A stretch of 64,000 nt of DNA from CAZHEV01 sp964531335 [NCBI: uncultured bacterium] (lineage in GTDB: Bacteria; Eisenbacteria; RBG-16-71-46; CAZHEV01). The notes below the pieces were generated by a model. It made no database searches. It saw nothing but the letters and a program-made list of their open reading frames with translations, and was not told the origin of the DNA. Location: the NCBI GenBank assembly GCA_964531335.1, contig CAZHEV010000007.1:1-64000 (forward strand), given 5' to 3'. The position numbers and the translations under genes are program-made. Shown piece after piece: positions 49,408 to 58,079 of the stretch (positions are counted from its first letter, which is position 1; each line of letters starts with the position of its first letter).

Positions 49408-50754
49408 ATGCTGACAGAGGGCGATTCTAAGTCCACGCTGAAGAAGGCGCTGGAGCTGAGCGACGCGGACGAGGCCGAGGTCTCACTCGGAGGAGGCACT
49501 CACTCGCTGACCAGGTTCGCCAACAACACAATCCACCAGAACGTGTCGGAGGAGCGATACGAGCTCAGCGTAAGGGTGGCCTACGGCAAGAGGACGGCCC
49601 GGGCCTCCACGACCTCCCTCGAGGACGCCGACATAGAAAGGACGGTCCGCAGGGCTCAGGAGATGGCGAAGAGCTCGTCGCCGGTTGACGACCTGCTGCC
49701 CATGACGGCGTCCGCCGGCCGGCCGGTCAAGGAGTGCCACGTCCCCGCCACCGCGGCCGCGGCGGCGGAGAAGAGAGCCGCCATGGCCAGGGCGGTCATC
49801 GACAGGTGCGAAGAGCGAGGGCTTTCCGGGGCGGGCATAGTGGCGACCATGGAAGGCGCCTTCGCGGAGTACGGGGAGCTCACGCCCTTCGCGTTCATGA
49901 ACTCCAACTCGGTTTTCTTGTATCACAAGCTCACTCACGCTCAGTTCTCCACTACGGTGCACGCCGGAGAGGGCTCGGGTTGGGCGGCGGGCAGCTCCGC
50001 GGACGTCGGCTCCATAGACGCCGAGGAGCTTGCGGAGAGGGCGGTGGACAAGGCCTTGAGAGGCAAAGACCCCCGGCCGCTGCCCTCGGGCCGGTATACT
50101 GTCGTGCTCGAGCCGGAGGCGGTCTCGAACCTGCTCTGGTTTCTGTGCGAGGGCTTCGGCGCTCTGGCCGTCGTGGAGGGCAGGAGCTTTCTGAGCGAGC
50201 GGCTGGGCGAACGAATCGCGGGCGAGAACGTCGACATCAGAGATGACGTTTACCATCCCCTTCACGTGGGCGTCCCCTTCGACTGGGAGGGCGTCGAAAA
50301 AAGGGCGGTGGATCTCATCGACGGAGGCCTGGCGAAGAACGTGGTCCACGACAGGATTACCGCCTCGGCCGGGGGCGTGGAGTCCACCGGTCACGGCCTT
50401 CCGGTCCCCAACACAGAGGGGCCGATGGCGACGCATCTGGTGATGGAGGGCGGGGATCGGGGGCTCGAACAGCTCGTCTCCTCCGTGGACAGGGGAGTGC
50501 TGGTCACGAGATTCTGGTACACGAGAGTAGTGGACCCTATGAAAGTCATCATTACGGGGATGACCCGCGACGGCACGTTTCTCATAGAGAGCGGGAAGAT
50601 AGCGGGGGCGCTGATGAACATGAGGTTCAACCACAGCGTATTGGCCATGCTGAGCAACGTGCGCGACATGACGCCACAGACAATGGCGTCCGGTCTGGTC
50701 GTCCCGGGCGTCCTCGCGGAGGATTTCACCTTCACCAGCGGCACCTCCTTCTGA
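49408..50754 (+). CDS. pmbA: TldE/PmbA-family protease subunit
   Basis: A 448-residue TldE-type partner. It shares the fold of TldD (TRFANNTIHQNVSEERYELSV near the start) but lacks the HExxxH zinc motif, as expected. SGRYTVVLEPEAVSNLLWFL and MNMRFNHSVLAML are family signatures. With TldD it forms a barrel that cleaves unfolded peptides. No strong ribosome-binding site precedes the ATG, but the position fits the family N-terminus. The downstream gene begins 10 bases after its stop. Confidence 0.92.
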   Translation: MLTEGDSKSTLKKALELSDADEAEVSLGGGTHSLTRFANNTIHQNVSEERYELSVRVAYGKRTARASTTSLEDADIERTVRRAQEMAKSSSPVDDLLPMTASAGRPVKECHVPATAAAAAEKRAAMARAVIDRCEERGLSGAGIVATMEGAFAEYGELTPFAFMNSNSVFLYHKLTHAQFSTTVHAGEGSGWAAGSSADVGSIDAEELAERAVDKALRGKDPRPLPSGRYTVVLEPEAVSNLLWFLCEGFGALAVVEGRSFLSERLGERIAGENVDIRDDVYHPLHVGVPFDWEGVEKRAVDLIDGGLAKNVVHDRITASAGGVESTGHGLPVPNTEGPMATHLVMEGGDRGLEQLVSSVDRGVLVTRFWYTRVVDPMKVIITGMTRDGTFLIESGKIAGALMNMRFNHSVLAMLSNVRDMTPQTMASGLVVPGVLAEDFTFTSGTSF

Positions 50755-50764
50755 GGAATTCCGG

Positions 50765-52090
50765 ATGAAAGCCCGCGTCAACATAGCGGCCTTGGCCGCG
50801 CTCGCCGTCGTTTTCTCGGCGGCGGGGTCGGGCCCTTCGGCCCAGGAGGGTTTCTACGCGCCCGACCGGAGGACCGGGCGAGACCTGCCGGTCCGGAGCG
50901 AGGGCGGTGTGTCCTTCACCATGGACGCCGGCGTATTCTTCAGGGAAAGCGGCCGGCCGGTGGTTGAGGTATATCTCGGCGTACCCTACGACGAGCTGCC
51001 GTTCGTCCGCAAGTCGGGCGGATACATCTCCCAGGTGGAGGTGGTGGCGATCTTTCGCAACAGGGCCGGCGACCAGGTCGGAGGAGACAGTTGGCGTAGA
51101 GACTTATGGGTGGAGAAGTACGAGGAGACCATGGACCCTGACAACGCGTACAAGGCCGTGGCCGAGTTCACGATGCCCCCTGGTGAGTACGACCTCAAGC
51201 TGAGCTGCGAAGGTCTCGGATCGAATCTTCGCGGGATCGCCAGGAAGCACCTGAAGGTGCCGGCCCCGCCGAGCGAGGGGCTGGCATTGAGCGATCCGCG
51301 GATGGGATCTTGCGGGGCCGCCGATAGCACGGGCGAGCCCTCCGGCGAGTCTTTCGTTCCCAGCGGCGGCCGCTCCTTCGGCGCCGAGACGAGCAGCATT
51401 TGTGTTCTGGTGGAAGCCTATTCTCTCGAAGGGGTCCAGGGCGACAGCCTGAGCGTGGAGGCTTACGCCCGAGACGAAGACGGGCGAACGGTGTGGGACG
51501 ACTCGCTGAAGGTGGCGAGGACGGGCCGCGAGACTTTGGTTGGGGTTAGCGTGCCGATGGACTCCCTCGGCTGGGGCGTCTACAGGTTTGGAATGCGCGT
51601 CCGCGCGGGCGATCGAGAGGCCTCCCTGACGCGCGCCTTCGAGGTGGACGAGAGCAGGCTGGGAAGGGCCATGGACGAGGGGCAGTTCCTGGATCTGATG
51701 TCCCTGGTGGCGAGCGAGCGCGAGCTGGAGACTCTTGCGTCGCTGGGAGGATCGGAGCGCAGGGCCTATATCGATGAGATATGGAGTAGAAGGGATCCGG
51801 ATCCCGGCACTCCCAAGAACGAGTTCAAGATACGCTTTTTCAAGAGACTCGGGCATGCGAAGAGCGCTTATGCCGAGCCGGGCCGCGTGGGGTGGAAGAC
51901 GGACAGGGGTAGAGTGTTCATAAAGAACGGCCCGCCCGACCGTGTGGACATAAGAGAAGGGGTGATCGGGTCGTTGTCGCCCGATGCAAGGCTGGAGATC
52001 TGGTACTATGACGCGAAGAACACCCACTACGTCTTCGAGGACTTCGGCGGCACGGGCGCCTACACCCTGGTCGACGTTGTGCAAGGTTAG
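50765..52090 (+). CDS. Exported GWxTD-domain protein
   Basis: A 441-residue protein with a signal peptide (MKARVNIAALAALAVVFSAA). A beta-sandwich region (about 45-300) leads to the C-terminal GWxTD domain: FLDLMSLVASERELETLASL, then RVGWKTDRGRVFIKNGPPD (about 377-395) and EIWYYDAKNTHYVFEDF. The domain is known mainly from sequence in Bacteroidetes, Acidobacteria and candidate FCB phyla; its role is not established, though an envelope function is assumed. The last 14 bases overlap the start of the peptide-binding protein gene, so expression is coupled. Confidence 0.85.
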   Translation: MKARVNIAALAALAVVFSAAGSGPSAQEGFYAPDRRTGRDLPVRSEGGVSFTMDAGVFFRESGRPVVEVYLGVPYDELPFVRKSGGYISQVEVVAIFRNRAGDQVGGDSWRRDLWVEKYEETMDPDNAYKAVAEFTMPPGEYDLKLSCEGLGSNLRGIARKHLKVPAPPSEGLALSDPRMGSCGAADSTGEPSGESFVPSGGRSFGAETSSICVLVEAYSLEGVQGDSLSVEAYARDEDGRTVWDDSLKVARTGRETLVGVSVPMDSLGWGVYRFGMRVRAGDREASLTRAFEVDESRLGRAMDEGQFLDLMSLVASERELETLASLGGSERRAYIDEIWSRRDPDPGTPKNEFKIRFFKRLGHAKSAYAEPGRVGWKTDRGRVFIKNGPPDRVDIREGVIGSLSPDARLEIWYYDAKNTHYVFEDFGGTGAYTLVDVVQG

Positions 52091-53645
52091 CCTGCTTTGC
52101 GCCGCGGTCCTGCTGTGCTCGTGCGCGGGGTCGCGCGAGCCCTCCGCCTTCAGAACCTACCTTGAGAGCGAGCCGGCCGGTTTCGACCCGGCTTTCGCCG
52201 TAGACGTGCCTTCGGGACGATTGTGTGCGCTGCTTTACGACGGCCTCTTGTGCCCCGGCCGGGAGGGGGGTGTCGAGGGGGGCCTTGCCGAGCGCTGGGA
52301 CATATCTCCCGACGGCATGCTCTATACTTTCTACCTGAGAGATGCGCGCTTCTCGGACGGGTCGCAGGTGACCGCCGGCGACGTCGAGTACTCGCTGGAG
52401 AGGCTGCTGAGCCCGGAGGTGGCGTCTCCAAGGGGTTGGATGCTCTCGGCCGTCGTGGGCGCCGAGGAGTTCAAGTCGGGGGCGAGCGACGACCTGGAAG
52501 GGGTCTCGGCCTCGGGCGCGAAGATCGTGAAAATACGCCTCGCCAGGCCGTTTCCACCTTTCCCGTCGATGCTGGCGATGCCTTCGGCGGGTGTGGTCTC
52601 CTCCGAATGGGCCGCCTCCAGGGGATCCGGCGGATGGAGGTCTCCGGTCTGCAGCGGCCCGTGGGTCTTGAGCGAGTGGAAGGAGGCGCAGAGGATTGTC
52701 CTGAAGAGAAACGACCACTACCGGACGCCCCCGGAGCTCGAGCGTGTGATATTCAGGATCATTCCGGAGAGGATGACCCAGGTGGCGGAGTTCGAGGTGG
52801 GCAACCTCGACCACCTGCAGGTACCGAAGGCCGAGCTCAGGCGATGGTCCGCGGACCCGCACTGGGGGGCCCTGATGGAGAGCAGCGTTGAGCTGGCGGT
52901 CACGTACATAGGGCTCAACAATCAGAAACCGCCGCTGGACAGGGTGGGAGTAAGGCGCGCCCTGAACTGCGCCGTGGACAAGCACGCCATAGTGGCGAGG
53001 CTGATGAAGGGAGCGGCGGTGCAGGCCGCCGGGGCCATTCCCCCGGGGCTGCGCGGACACGATCCGTCGAGAGCCGGCTACCAGTACGACAGGGACCTGG
53101 CCGCCGAGCTGCTCGAGGAAGAGGGTTTGGCCGGCGGCTTCGACATGGAAATCTGGTATCGGGACGGTGGAGGGGCGGAGCAGGTCCTCGAGGCCCTTCA
53201 GGCCTACCTCAAGGAGGTCGGGGTGCGCGTCACGCTTCAAGCCCGCGAGTGGGGGACCTTGAAGGAGGCGATCAACCGCGGGGTTCCGGACGCGTATTAT
53301 CTCGACTGGTACGCGGACTATCCCGACGCGGAGAACTTCTTGTACCCCCTCTTCTTCAGCGGAAACTGGGGCGGCGGCGGGAACAGGGCGAGGTTCGCGG
53401 ACCCCGGCGTGGACTCCATGCTGGTCGAGGCGAGGGCCGAGACGGACCCGGAGAGCCGCTACGATCTCTACAGGCGCATAGATGAGATGGTGGCCGGCCG
53501 GGCCCCCTGGATCTACCTTTGGCATCCTGTGAGGGTCGAGCTGCGTCAGCCCTGGGTGGAGGGCCCTCTGATGCACCCGCTTTTCTACGGACAGCGCTAC
53601 CTGCTACTCTACAAGACGCGTTCGAACGGGAGGGAGTCCGCTTGA
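52077..53645 (+). CDS. Peptide ABC transporter substrate-binding lipoprotein
   Basis: A 522-residue family 5 solute-binding protein. A short signal peptide ends in the lipobox LLCSCAGS. LAERWDISPDGMLYTFYLRD and FSDGSQVTAGDVEYSLERLL are the typical SBP_bac_5 segments, and ALNCAVDKHAIVARL and DWYADYPDAENFLYPLFFSG are in the C-terminal lobe. It delivers oligopeptides to the two permeases encoded next. The start is TTG at 52077 inside the GWxTD gene; the longer frame upstream would have no signal peptide at its N-terminus. The stop overlaps the first permease (TTGA). No ATPase gene is nearby. Confidence 0.9.
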   Translation: MCKVSLLCAAVLLCSCAGSREPSAFRTYLESEPAGFDPAFAVDVPSGRLCALLYDGLLCPGREGGVEGGLAERWDISPDGMLYTFYLRDARFSDGSQVTAGDVEYSLERLLSPEVASPRGWMLSAVVGAEEFKSGASDDLEGVSASGAKIVKIRLARPFPPFPSMLAMPSAGVVSSEWAASRGSGGWRSPVCSGPWVLSEWKEAQRIVLKRNDHYRTPPELERVIFRIIPERMTQVAEFEVGNLDHLQVPKAELRRWSADPHWGALMESSVELAVTYIGLNNQKPPLDRVGVRRALNCAVDKHAIVARLMKGAAVQAAGAIPPGLRGHDPSRAGYQYDRDLAAELLEEEGLAGGFDMEIWYRDGGGAEQVLEALQAYLKEVGVRVTLQAREWGTLKEAINRGVPDAYYLDWYADYPDAENFLYPLFFSGNWGGGGNRARFADPGVDSMLVEARAETDPESRYDLYRRIDEMVAGRAPWIYLWHPVRVELRQPWVEGPLMHPLFYGQRYLLLYKTRSNGRESA

Positions 53646-54586
53646 GCGGGTACGTCACGAGACGTCTCATCACGGCCGCCTTCCTGGTGTTCGCCGTGAT
53701 GAGTGTCACGTTTCTACTCCTTCACGCGCTGCCCGGCGACCCGGTGCTCGCAATGGCCGGGGAGCGCTTCGAAGAGGATGCGATCGAGTCGCTGAGGTCC
53801 CAGCTCGGGCTCGACCGGCCCTTCCATGAGAGATACCTCAACTATATGAAAGGTCTTCTCCAGGGGGACCTCGGTCGTTCATTCGTCAACAAGCGTCCTG
53901 TATCGGAGATGCTCCTGGAACGATTCCCCAAGACGCTGCTCCTCGCCGCCGCCGCGATGGCCTTCGCGTGCCTGTTCGGGGTGGCGGCCGGTGTCGTTTC
54001 CGCAGCCAGGCCGGGGTCGCTCGCAGACCGGGTGGGCATGATGAGCACCTTTCTGGCCGTGTCGATGCCCGTGTTCTGGCTCGGCCTCATCCTGATCTTC
54101 CTCGTTTCGGTAAAGCTCAAGCTGCTTCCGCCGTCGGGCTACGGAGGGCTCGACCCGAGGTATCTCGTGCTGCCGGCCGTAACGCTCGGGGCGGGCTCGG
54201 CCGGCATCATCGCCAGGATCACCAGGTCGGGCATGCTGGACGCCGTTTCCGAAGACTATATAACGGCGGCGAGGGCCAAAGGTCTCGACGAGAAACGGGT
54301 GATGCTGAAGCACGCCCTTAGAAACGCCCTGGTGCCGGTCGTAACCGTTATGGGAGCGGATTTCGGAAGCTACCTGAGCGGCGCGGTTCTTACCGAGTCG
54401 ATCTTCGGCTGGCCCGGCGTGGGAAGGCTCACGCTCGAAGCGATACTCAAGAGGGACCTCCCCGTGATCCAGGGAAGCGTCCTTTTCATGGCCCTCGTAT
54501 TCGTGTTCGTGAATCTGGCCATAGATATATCTTATGCCTTCATCGATCCGCGGGTGCGGGTCGAGAGGGGGTCGGTGGAAGGCTGA
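53642..54586 (+). CDS. Peptide ABC transporter permease, DppB-type
   Basis: A 314-residue inner-membrane permease. The N-terminus YVTRRLITAAFLVFAVMSVT is the classic DppB/OppB start, followed by the exposed loop with LHALPGDPV. About six membrane helices can be drawn. The EAA loop that contacts the ATPase reads AARAKGLDEKRVMLKHALRN (about residues 206-225). It starts at TTG with GGGAGG upstream and overlaps the binding-protein stop. With the next gene it forms the channel for peptide uptake. Confidence 0.92.
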   Translation: MSGYVTRRLITAAFLVFAVMSVTFLLLHALPGDPVLAMAGERFEEDAIESLRSQLGLDRPFHERYLNYMKGLLQGDLGRSFVNKRPVSEMLLERFPKTLLLAAAAMAFACLFGVAAGVVSAARPGSLADRVGMMSTFLAVSMPVFWLGLILIFLVSVKLKLLPPSGYGGLDPRYLVLPAVTLGAGSAGIIARITRSGMLDAVSEDYITAARAKGLDEKRVMLKHALRNALVPVVTVMGADFGSYLSGAVLTESIFGWPGVGRLTLEAILKRDLPVIQGSVLFMALVFVFVNLAIDISYAFIDPRVRVERGSVEG

Positions 54587-55461
54587 TGGCTGTCCCGCAA
54601 AGGCTCATCCATGGCACCAAGGCCGGCGTCTCTCGCGGCCGCCGGCGCGGGGGCCTCGCGCTGGGAGGCGCGATGGTGTCCGCCGTTTGTCTCGCGGCGG
54701 TTGCGGCGATCGTCTTTGGCGGCGACCCCTCCAAGGTGAACCTCTCGGAGGCCCTGAGGTCCCCCTCCTGGTCGCACCCTTTCGGAACGGACCAGTTCGG
54801 CAGGGACGTCCTGGTGAGGGTGATGCACGGGGCCGTGATATCCCTGAAAGTGGGCGTGCTGTCCAGGGTCATAGCGGTTGGGGCTGGGGTCTTGATCGGC
54901 GCGGCGGCGGGATATTTCGGGGGATGGGCCGAGAAGGTGTCGATGCGTTCGGCGGACGTGGTGATGGCCTATCCGGCCTTGCTGCTTCTGATCGCGGTGA
55001 CCGCCGCGTTTCCTCCGAGTCTCACCGTGGTCTTTCTGGCGCTTGGCTTCGTGGGATGGCCGGGAGTCGCCAGGCTGGTAAGGTCGCTCGTGCTGGGCTT
55101 GAGAGATAGGGATTTCGTGGTCGCGGCGCGGGCCATGGGGGCCAACGACGCGCGGATCCTGACGCGGCATATTTTGCCCAACTGCCTGGGCCCCATAATA
55201 GTGTCTTTCACGATAGGAATGGGCACGGCGGTGATGGCCGAGGCGGGGCTGAGCTTTCTGGGCCTGGGCGCGCAGCCCCCCGAGCCGAGCTGGGGCGCCA
55301 TGATAAGCCACGGCAAGGATTACTTGAGGTCTGCCCCGTGGCTCACGTTCTTTCCGGGTGCGGCGATCGCGTTCACGGTGGTAGGCTTCAATGTTCTCGG
55401 GGACGCCGTCAGGGACGTGTTCGATCCGAAGTCACGAGGTCGCGGGCCGCGCGGCCGATGA
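54586..55461 (+). CDS. Peptide ABC transporter permease, DppC-type
   Basis: A 291-residue permease. The N-terminal helix is followed by HPFGTDQFGRDVLVRVMHGA (about residues 63-82), the DppC/OppC hallmark. The EAA loop reads AARAMGANDARILTRHILPN, and SFLGLGAQPPEPSWGAMIS is the conserved late segment. The ATG shares its A with the TGA of the DppB-type gene. No DppD/F ATPase genes follow; the next gene is an NlpC/P60 peptidase, so the ATPases must come from elsewhere in the genome. Confidence 0.92.
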   Translation: MAVPQRLIHGTKAGVSRGRRRGGLALGGAMVSAVCLAAVAAIVFGGDPSKVNLSEALRSPSWSHPFGTDQFGRDVLVRVMHGAVISLKVGVLSRVIAVGAGVLIGAAAGYFGGWAEKVSMRSADVVMAYPALLLLIAVTAAFPPSLTVVFLALGFVGWPGVARLVRSLVLGLRDRDFVVAARAMGANDARILTRHILPNCLGPIIVSFTIGMGTAVMAEAGLSFLGLGAQPPEPSWGAMISHGKDYLRSAPWLTFFPGAAIAFTVVGFNVLGDAVRDVFDPKSRGRGPRGR

Positions 55462-55505
55462 TCGCGCGGCCGGGCAGGCGATGGGCCGCAAGATGTGAGG
55501 CTGTC

Positions 55506-56318
55506 TTGAGATACGGAGTGGTGAGACTGAGCACGGCGGATCTGAGGGCCGCGCCGCGCCATCAATCGGAGATGGTGAGCCAGGCTCTTCTGGGCCTGGT
55601 CGTGGAGGTTGCCGGAAGGGCGGTGGGTGACGGCTGGCTGCGGGTCACCCTTCCGGACGGCTACGCAGGTTGGATGCGGAGCTGGCACATGGAGCTTATG
55701 TCGAAGCGCGACGCGGAGCTATGGCGGCAGAGAGCGGGGGCGACCGTTGTGGCAGCCTATGGCCCCGTCCTGGCCACTCGCCATGTCCGTGGAAGGAGGG
55801 TCAGGGACTTGGTCCTGGGATGCCGTCTATGGTGCGCCGGTAGAAGCGGCAGGTGGGCGCGGGTCGTGCTGCCCGACGGCGTGAGAGGGTGGGTCGCTTC
55901 GGAGTCCGTGAGAGAAGGACCGGGGCCGCCCGCCTCGGGCAGGGCCGTAGTCGGTACCGCAAGGCTCTTCCTCGGCGCCCCCTATCTATGGGGTGGGGTC
56001 TCGCCCAAGGGCGCCGACTGCTCGGGCCTCGTCCAAAGCTCCTTCGGGGTTCACGGCGTCGCCCTGCCGAGAGACGTCTCGGATCAATGCCGGTGTGGCT
56101 CAGAGGTGCCGACCGACCGCGCCGCGCCCGGTGATCTGCTCTTTTTCGGGCCCTCCAGGTCCAGGCTCGACCATGTGGCCATAGCCTGCGGCGGCCGGCG
56201 ATTTCTGCACGCCGGGTGCCCGGTGGAGGAGGGGGGCCTCGATTCCAGCCGCCCGGGCTTCCACGCGAGACTCGCCCCCAGACTGCGTCTCGCAAGGAGA
56301 GTCCTCTCCAAGCCTTAG
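55506..56318 (+). CDS. NlpC/P60 cysteine peptidase with SH3-like domains
   Basis: A 270-residue cell-wall hydrolase. Two SH3-like units (about 1-65 and 75-140, each ending in a GWxxS/RSW pattern) precede the NlpC/P60 domain. The catalytic Cys is in WGGVSPKGADCSGLVQ (about residue 174), the His in LDHVAIACGG (about 225) and the third polar residue in FLHAGCP. Such enzymes cut gamma-D-Glu-diamino acid bonds in murein peptides, like YkfC. It starts at TTG with GAGG upstream, and no signal peptide is visible, so it may act in the cytoplasm on imported peptides. It follows the peptide importer genes, supporting murein peptide recycling. Confidence 0.85.
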   Translation: MRYGVVRLSTADLRAAPRHQSEMVSQALLGLVVEVAGRAVGDGWLRVTLPDGYAGWMRSWHMELMSKRDAELWRQRAGATVVAAYGPVLATRHVRGRRVRDLVLGCRLWCAGRSGRWARVVLPDGVRGWVASESVREGPGPPASGRAVVGTARLFLGAPYLWGGVSPKGADCSGLVQSSFGVHGVALPRDVSDQCRCGSEVPTDRAAPGDLLFFGPSRSRLDHVAIACGGRRFLHAGCPVEEGGLDSSRPGFHARLAPRLRLARRVLSKP

Positions 56319-56427
56319 GCTTATTCTCTGAGGCGCCTTGATGAGTGCCGCCACTAACTCGCTGTGTACCAAAGGGGTTTGGGTAGGAGCCCGGAGGGAG
56401 AGCCCCCGTCCGGATTCAAAAAAAACC

Positions 56428-56456
56428 TTGACAAATGTGGGGCCCTTCCATATTTT
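56428..56456 (+). promoter_or_regulatory. Strong promoter for the beta-barrel protein gene
   Basis: TTGACA (56428-56433), exactly 17 bases, then TATTTT (56451-56456). A run of eight A lies just upstream (about 56418-56425), like an UP element. Confidence 0.75.
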
Positions 56457-56463
56457 GTGCGGG

Positions 56464-56704
56464 ATTTATTTGCGTAAGCATGAGGGACGCTTCGGCGCAC
56501 CTTGGTCACGATGAGCACGTTAACAAAAGTGCCCGGTCGTCGGGGTAAGGGCGAAAGGAGGTGGAAAGTCTCTGTGCCTGCTCCATGCGGAAGCGCCTGG
56601 AGCGGGAAGCAGTGACCGGCGCCGCCGGTCGTTGTTTGCGCAAAGGGCACTGAGTCTTTAGGTTGCCGCCCGCTGTGGGCGGCGCGAAAAGGAGGAAAAA
56701 CCGC
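56464..56704 (+). promoter_or_regulatory. Long structured leader of the beta-barrel protein gene
   Basis: About 240 untranslated bases. A 7-bp hairpin, GCCGCCC (56665-56671) with GGGCGGC (56677-56683), stands just before the ribosome-binding site GGAGG (56691-56695). Another GGAGG (about 56558) and paired GC segments (CCGGCGCCGCCGG) lie further up. No known riboswitch class is recognised. A stable 5' structure could protect an abundant message. Confidence 0.45.
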
Positions 56705-57898
56705 ATGTCTAGAAGGTCCTTGGTAGTGGTAATTGGTGTGGCGGCAGTGTTGATGTTCGGCACCTTTGCTGATTCCAACGCGTCCCCGGCGAGGGTCGCC
56801 GGGCTGAATCTACAGGGGCCCATGACGGGCTTCACTAGGGACTACGTGAACACGTATCCCTTCCCGGTGGCGATAAATCGCTATCCCAACATGATGTGGG
56901 CGCACCTAGGACAGAGGTCGGGCGGCTTCTTCGCGGACCGCAGGATCATGGGCATGTTCCATGAGCTGGGCGAGGACGGGATGCACGGCGTCCTCGGCGT
57001 AACGCTGAGGGAGAACTCGCCGATGGATCCGCTCCTGATGCAGATGGGGCTTGCGGGCGCGAGCCACCAGCAGTTCGACCTGATCTACGGCAGGGACATG
57101 GAGCGGATGAGCTTCGGGCTGCGCTTCGACATGGCCCGCTCGAGCTTCGAGGACGAGGAGGGCAACACCAGGTCGCCTGATGAGTTCGCGATTGGCCTGG
57201 GCGGCTGGGTGAACACCTGGGCCGTCGGCGGCGCCGTTGACATCGACCTCAATGAGAACGCGATGCTCGAGGTGGGCGCCGAGGTCCGCGCCTACACCTT
57301 CCAGGACGAGGAGACCGGCTTCCAGGACGACGGCTCTATCTCCTTCAGGGGAAGCGCCAGGGTGTTCCACGAGTGGACCGAGGACAAGACCTTGATCCCT
57401 CTGGTGAACATCAACAGGACGCAGATAGGCGAGGAGAACGGTGTGGAGATGACGGACACCATGACCGACTTCCTCGGCGGGATCGCCTGCAACCACATGG
57501 TGAACGGCGGCCACGACCTTCTGATATACGGCGCGGCCGTGAGGGTGATGTCCAGAAAGGTCGAGAACGAGGTGGTCATCGACGACTACACCGACCTTGG
57601 ACTTCCGACCCTGTTCATGGCGGCCGAGCACAGGTTCAAGGACTGGCTGGTCGGAAGGGGCGGAGCGAGCCAGACGATGGTCCGCAGGAGCTACGGCTCT
57701 GACGATGAGGACAACCCGGACGAGACCGAAATGGACGCCGAGTTCAACTTCGCGCTGGGCCTGGGGCTCGAGTGGGAGAACTTCGTCATCGACGCCACAA
57801 TGAACCAGAACTTCCCGTTCACGGGACCTGACTTCATAAGCGGCACGCCGACGAACGACCTCTTCGGCCAGGTCTCCTTCACGTACACCTACTATTAA
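56705..57898 (+). CDS. Outer-membrane beta-barrel protein
   Basis: A 397-residue protein with a signal peptide (SLVVVIGVAAVLMFGTFADS, cleavage near NASPA). The mature chain has alternating strands such as HGVLGVTLRENS, MSFGLRFDMARSS, MLEVGAEVRAYTF and NFALGLGLEWENF, and ends VSFTYTYY, an aromatic C-terminus as in barrels inserted by BamA. Acidic turns (DEEGNTRSPDE, DDEDNPDETEMD) would face outward. The consensus promoter, long leader, AGGAGG site and downstream terminator suggest a single, abundant transcript. It is probably a major porin-like or structural outer-membrane protein; no family name is certain. Confidence 0.78.
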   Translation: MSRRSLVVVIGVAAVLMFGTFADSNASPARVAGLNLQGPMTGFTRDYVNTYPFPVAINRYPNMMWAHLGQRSGGFFADRRIMGMFHELGEDGMHGVLGVTLRENSPMDPLLMQMGLAGASHQQFDLIYGRDMERMSFGLRFDMARSSFEDEEGNTRSPDEFAIGLGGWVNTWAVGGAVDIDLNENAMLEVGAEVRAYTFQDEETGFQDDGSISFRGSARVFHEWTEDKTLIPLVNINRTQIGEENGVEMTDTMTDFLGGIACNHMVNGGHDLLIYGAAVRVMSRKVENEVVIDDYTDLGLPTLFMAAEHRFKDWLVGRGGASQTMVRRSYGSDDEDNPDETEMDAEFNFALGLGLEWENFVIDATMNQNFPFTGPDFISGTPTNDLFGQVSFTYTYY

Positions 57899-57937
57899 TA
57901 GGCGGGCTCGATAGAGCCGAAAGTGCGCCTTGGGAGA

Positions 57938-57962
57938 GGGCGCCGGGACCGACCCGGCGCCC
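57938..57962 (+). terminator. Terminator of the beta-barrel protein gene
   Basis: GGGCGCCGGG (57938-57947) and CCCGGCGCCC (57953-57962) form a perfect 10-bp stem with a 5-base loop, followed by TTT. Confidence 0.8.
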
Positions 57963-57989
57963 TTTCGCTTGCGGCCGGCGCCAAAGCCC

Positions 57990-58018
57990 TTGACAGCGAC
58001 GTCTCCAGGGCGGATAGC
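57990..58018 (+). promoter_or_regulatory. Promoter for glutamate dehydrogenase
   Basis: TTGACA (57990-57995), 17 bases, then GATAGC (58013-58018). The leader is about 55 bases. Confidence 0.55.
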
Positions 58019-58079
58019 TTATGGCGCCGTTGGCGCGGGTCTTATAGCGCCTGCCCAGTCATGTTCGCGGAGGTGAAAG

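Noticed and set aside
51918-53576. 552-codon minus-strand frame opposite the peptide-binding protein
   Set aside because: It is a shadow of the SBP_bac_5 gene, rich in Arg, Pro and His, with no start signal.
56464-56704. Cobalamin or RNase P-like RNA in the leader
   Set aside because: GGAGGTGGAAAGTC recalls a conserved RNase P segment, but the other conserved blocks are missing and the length is too short.
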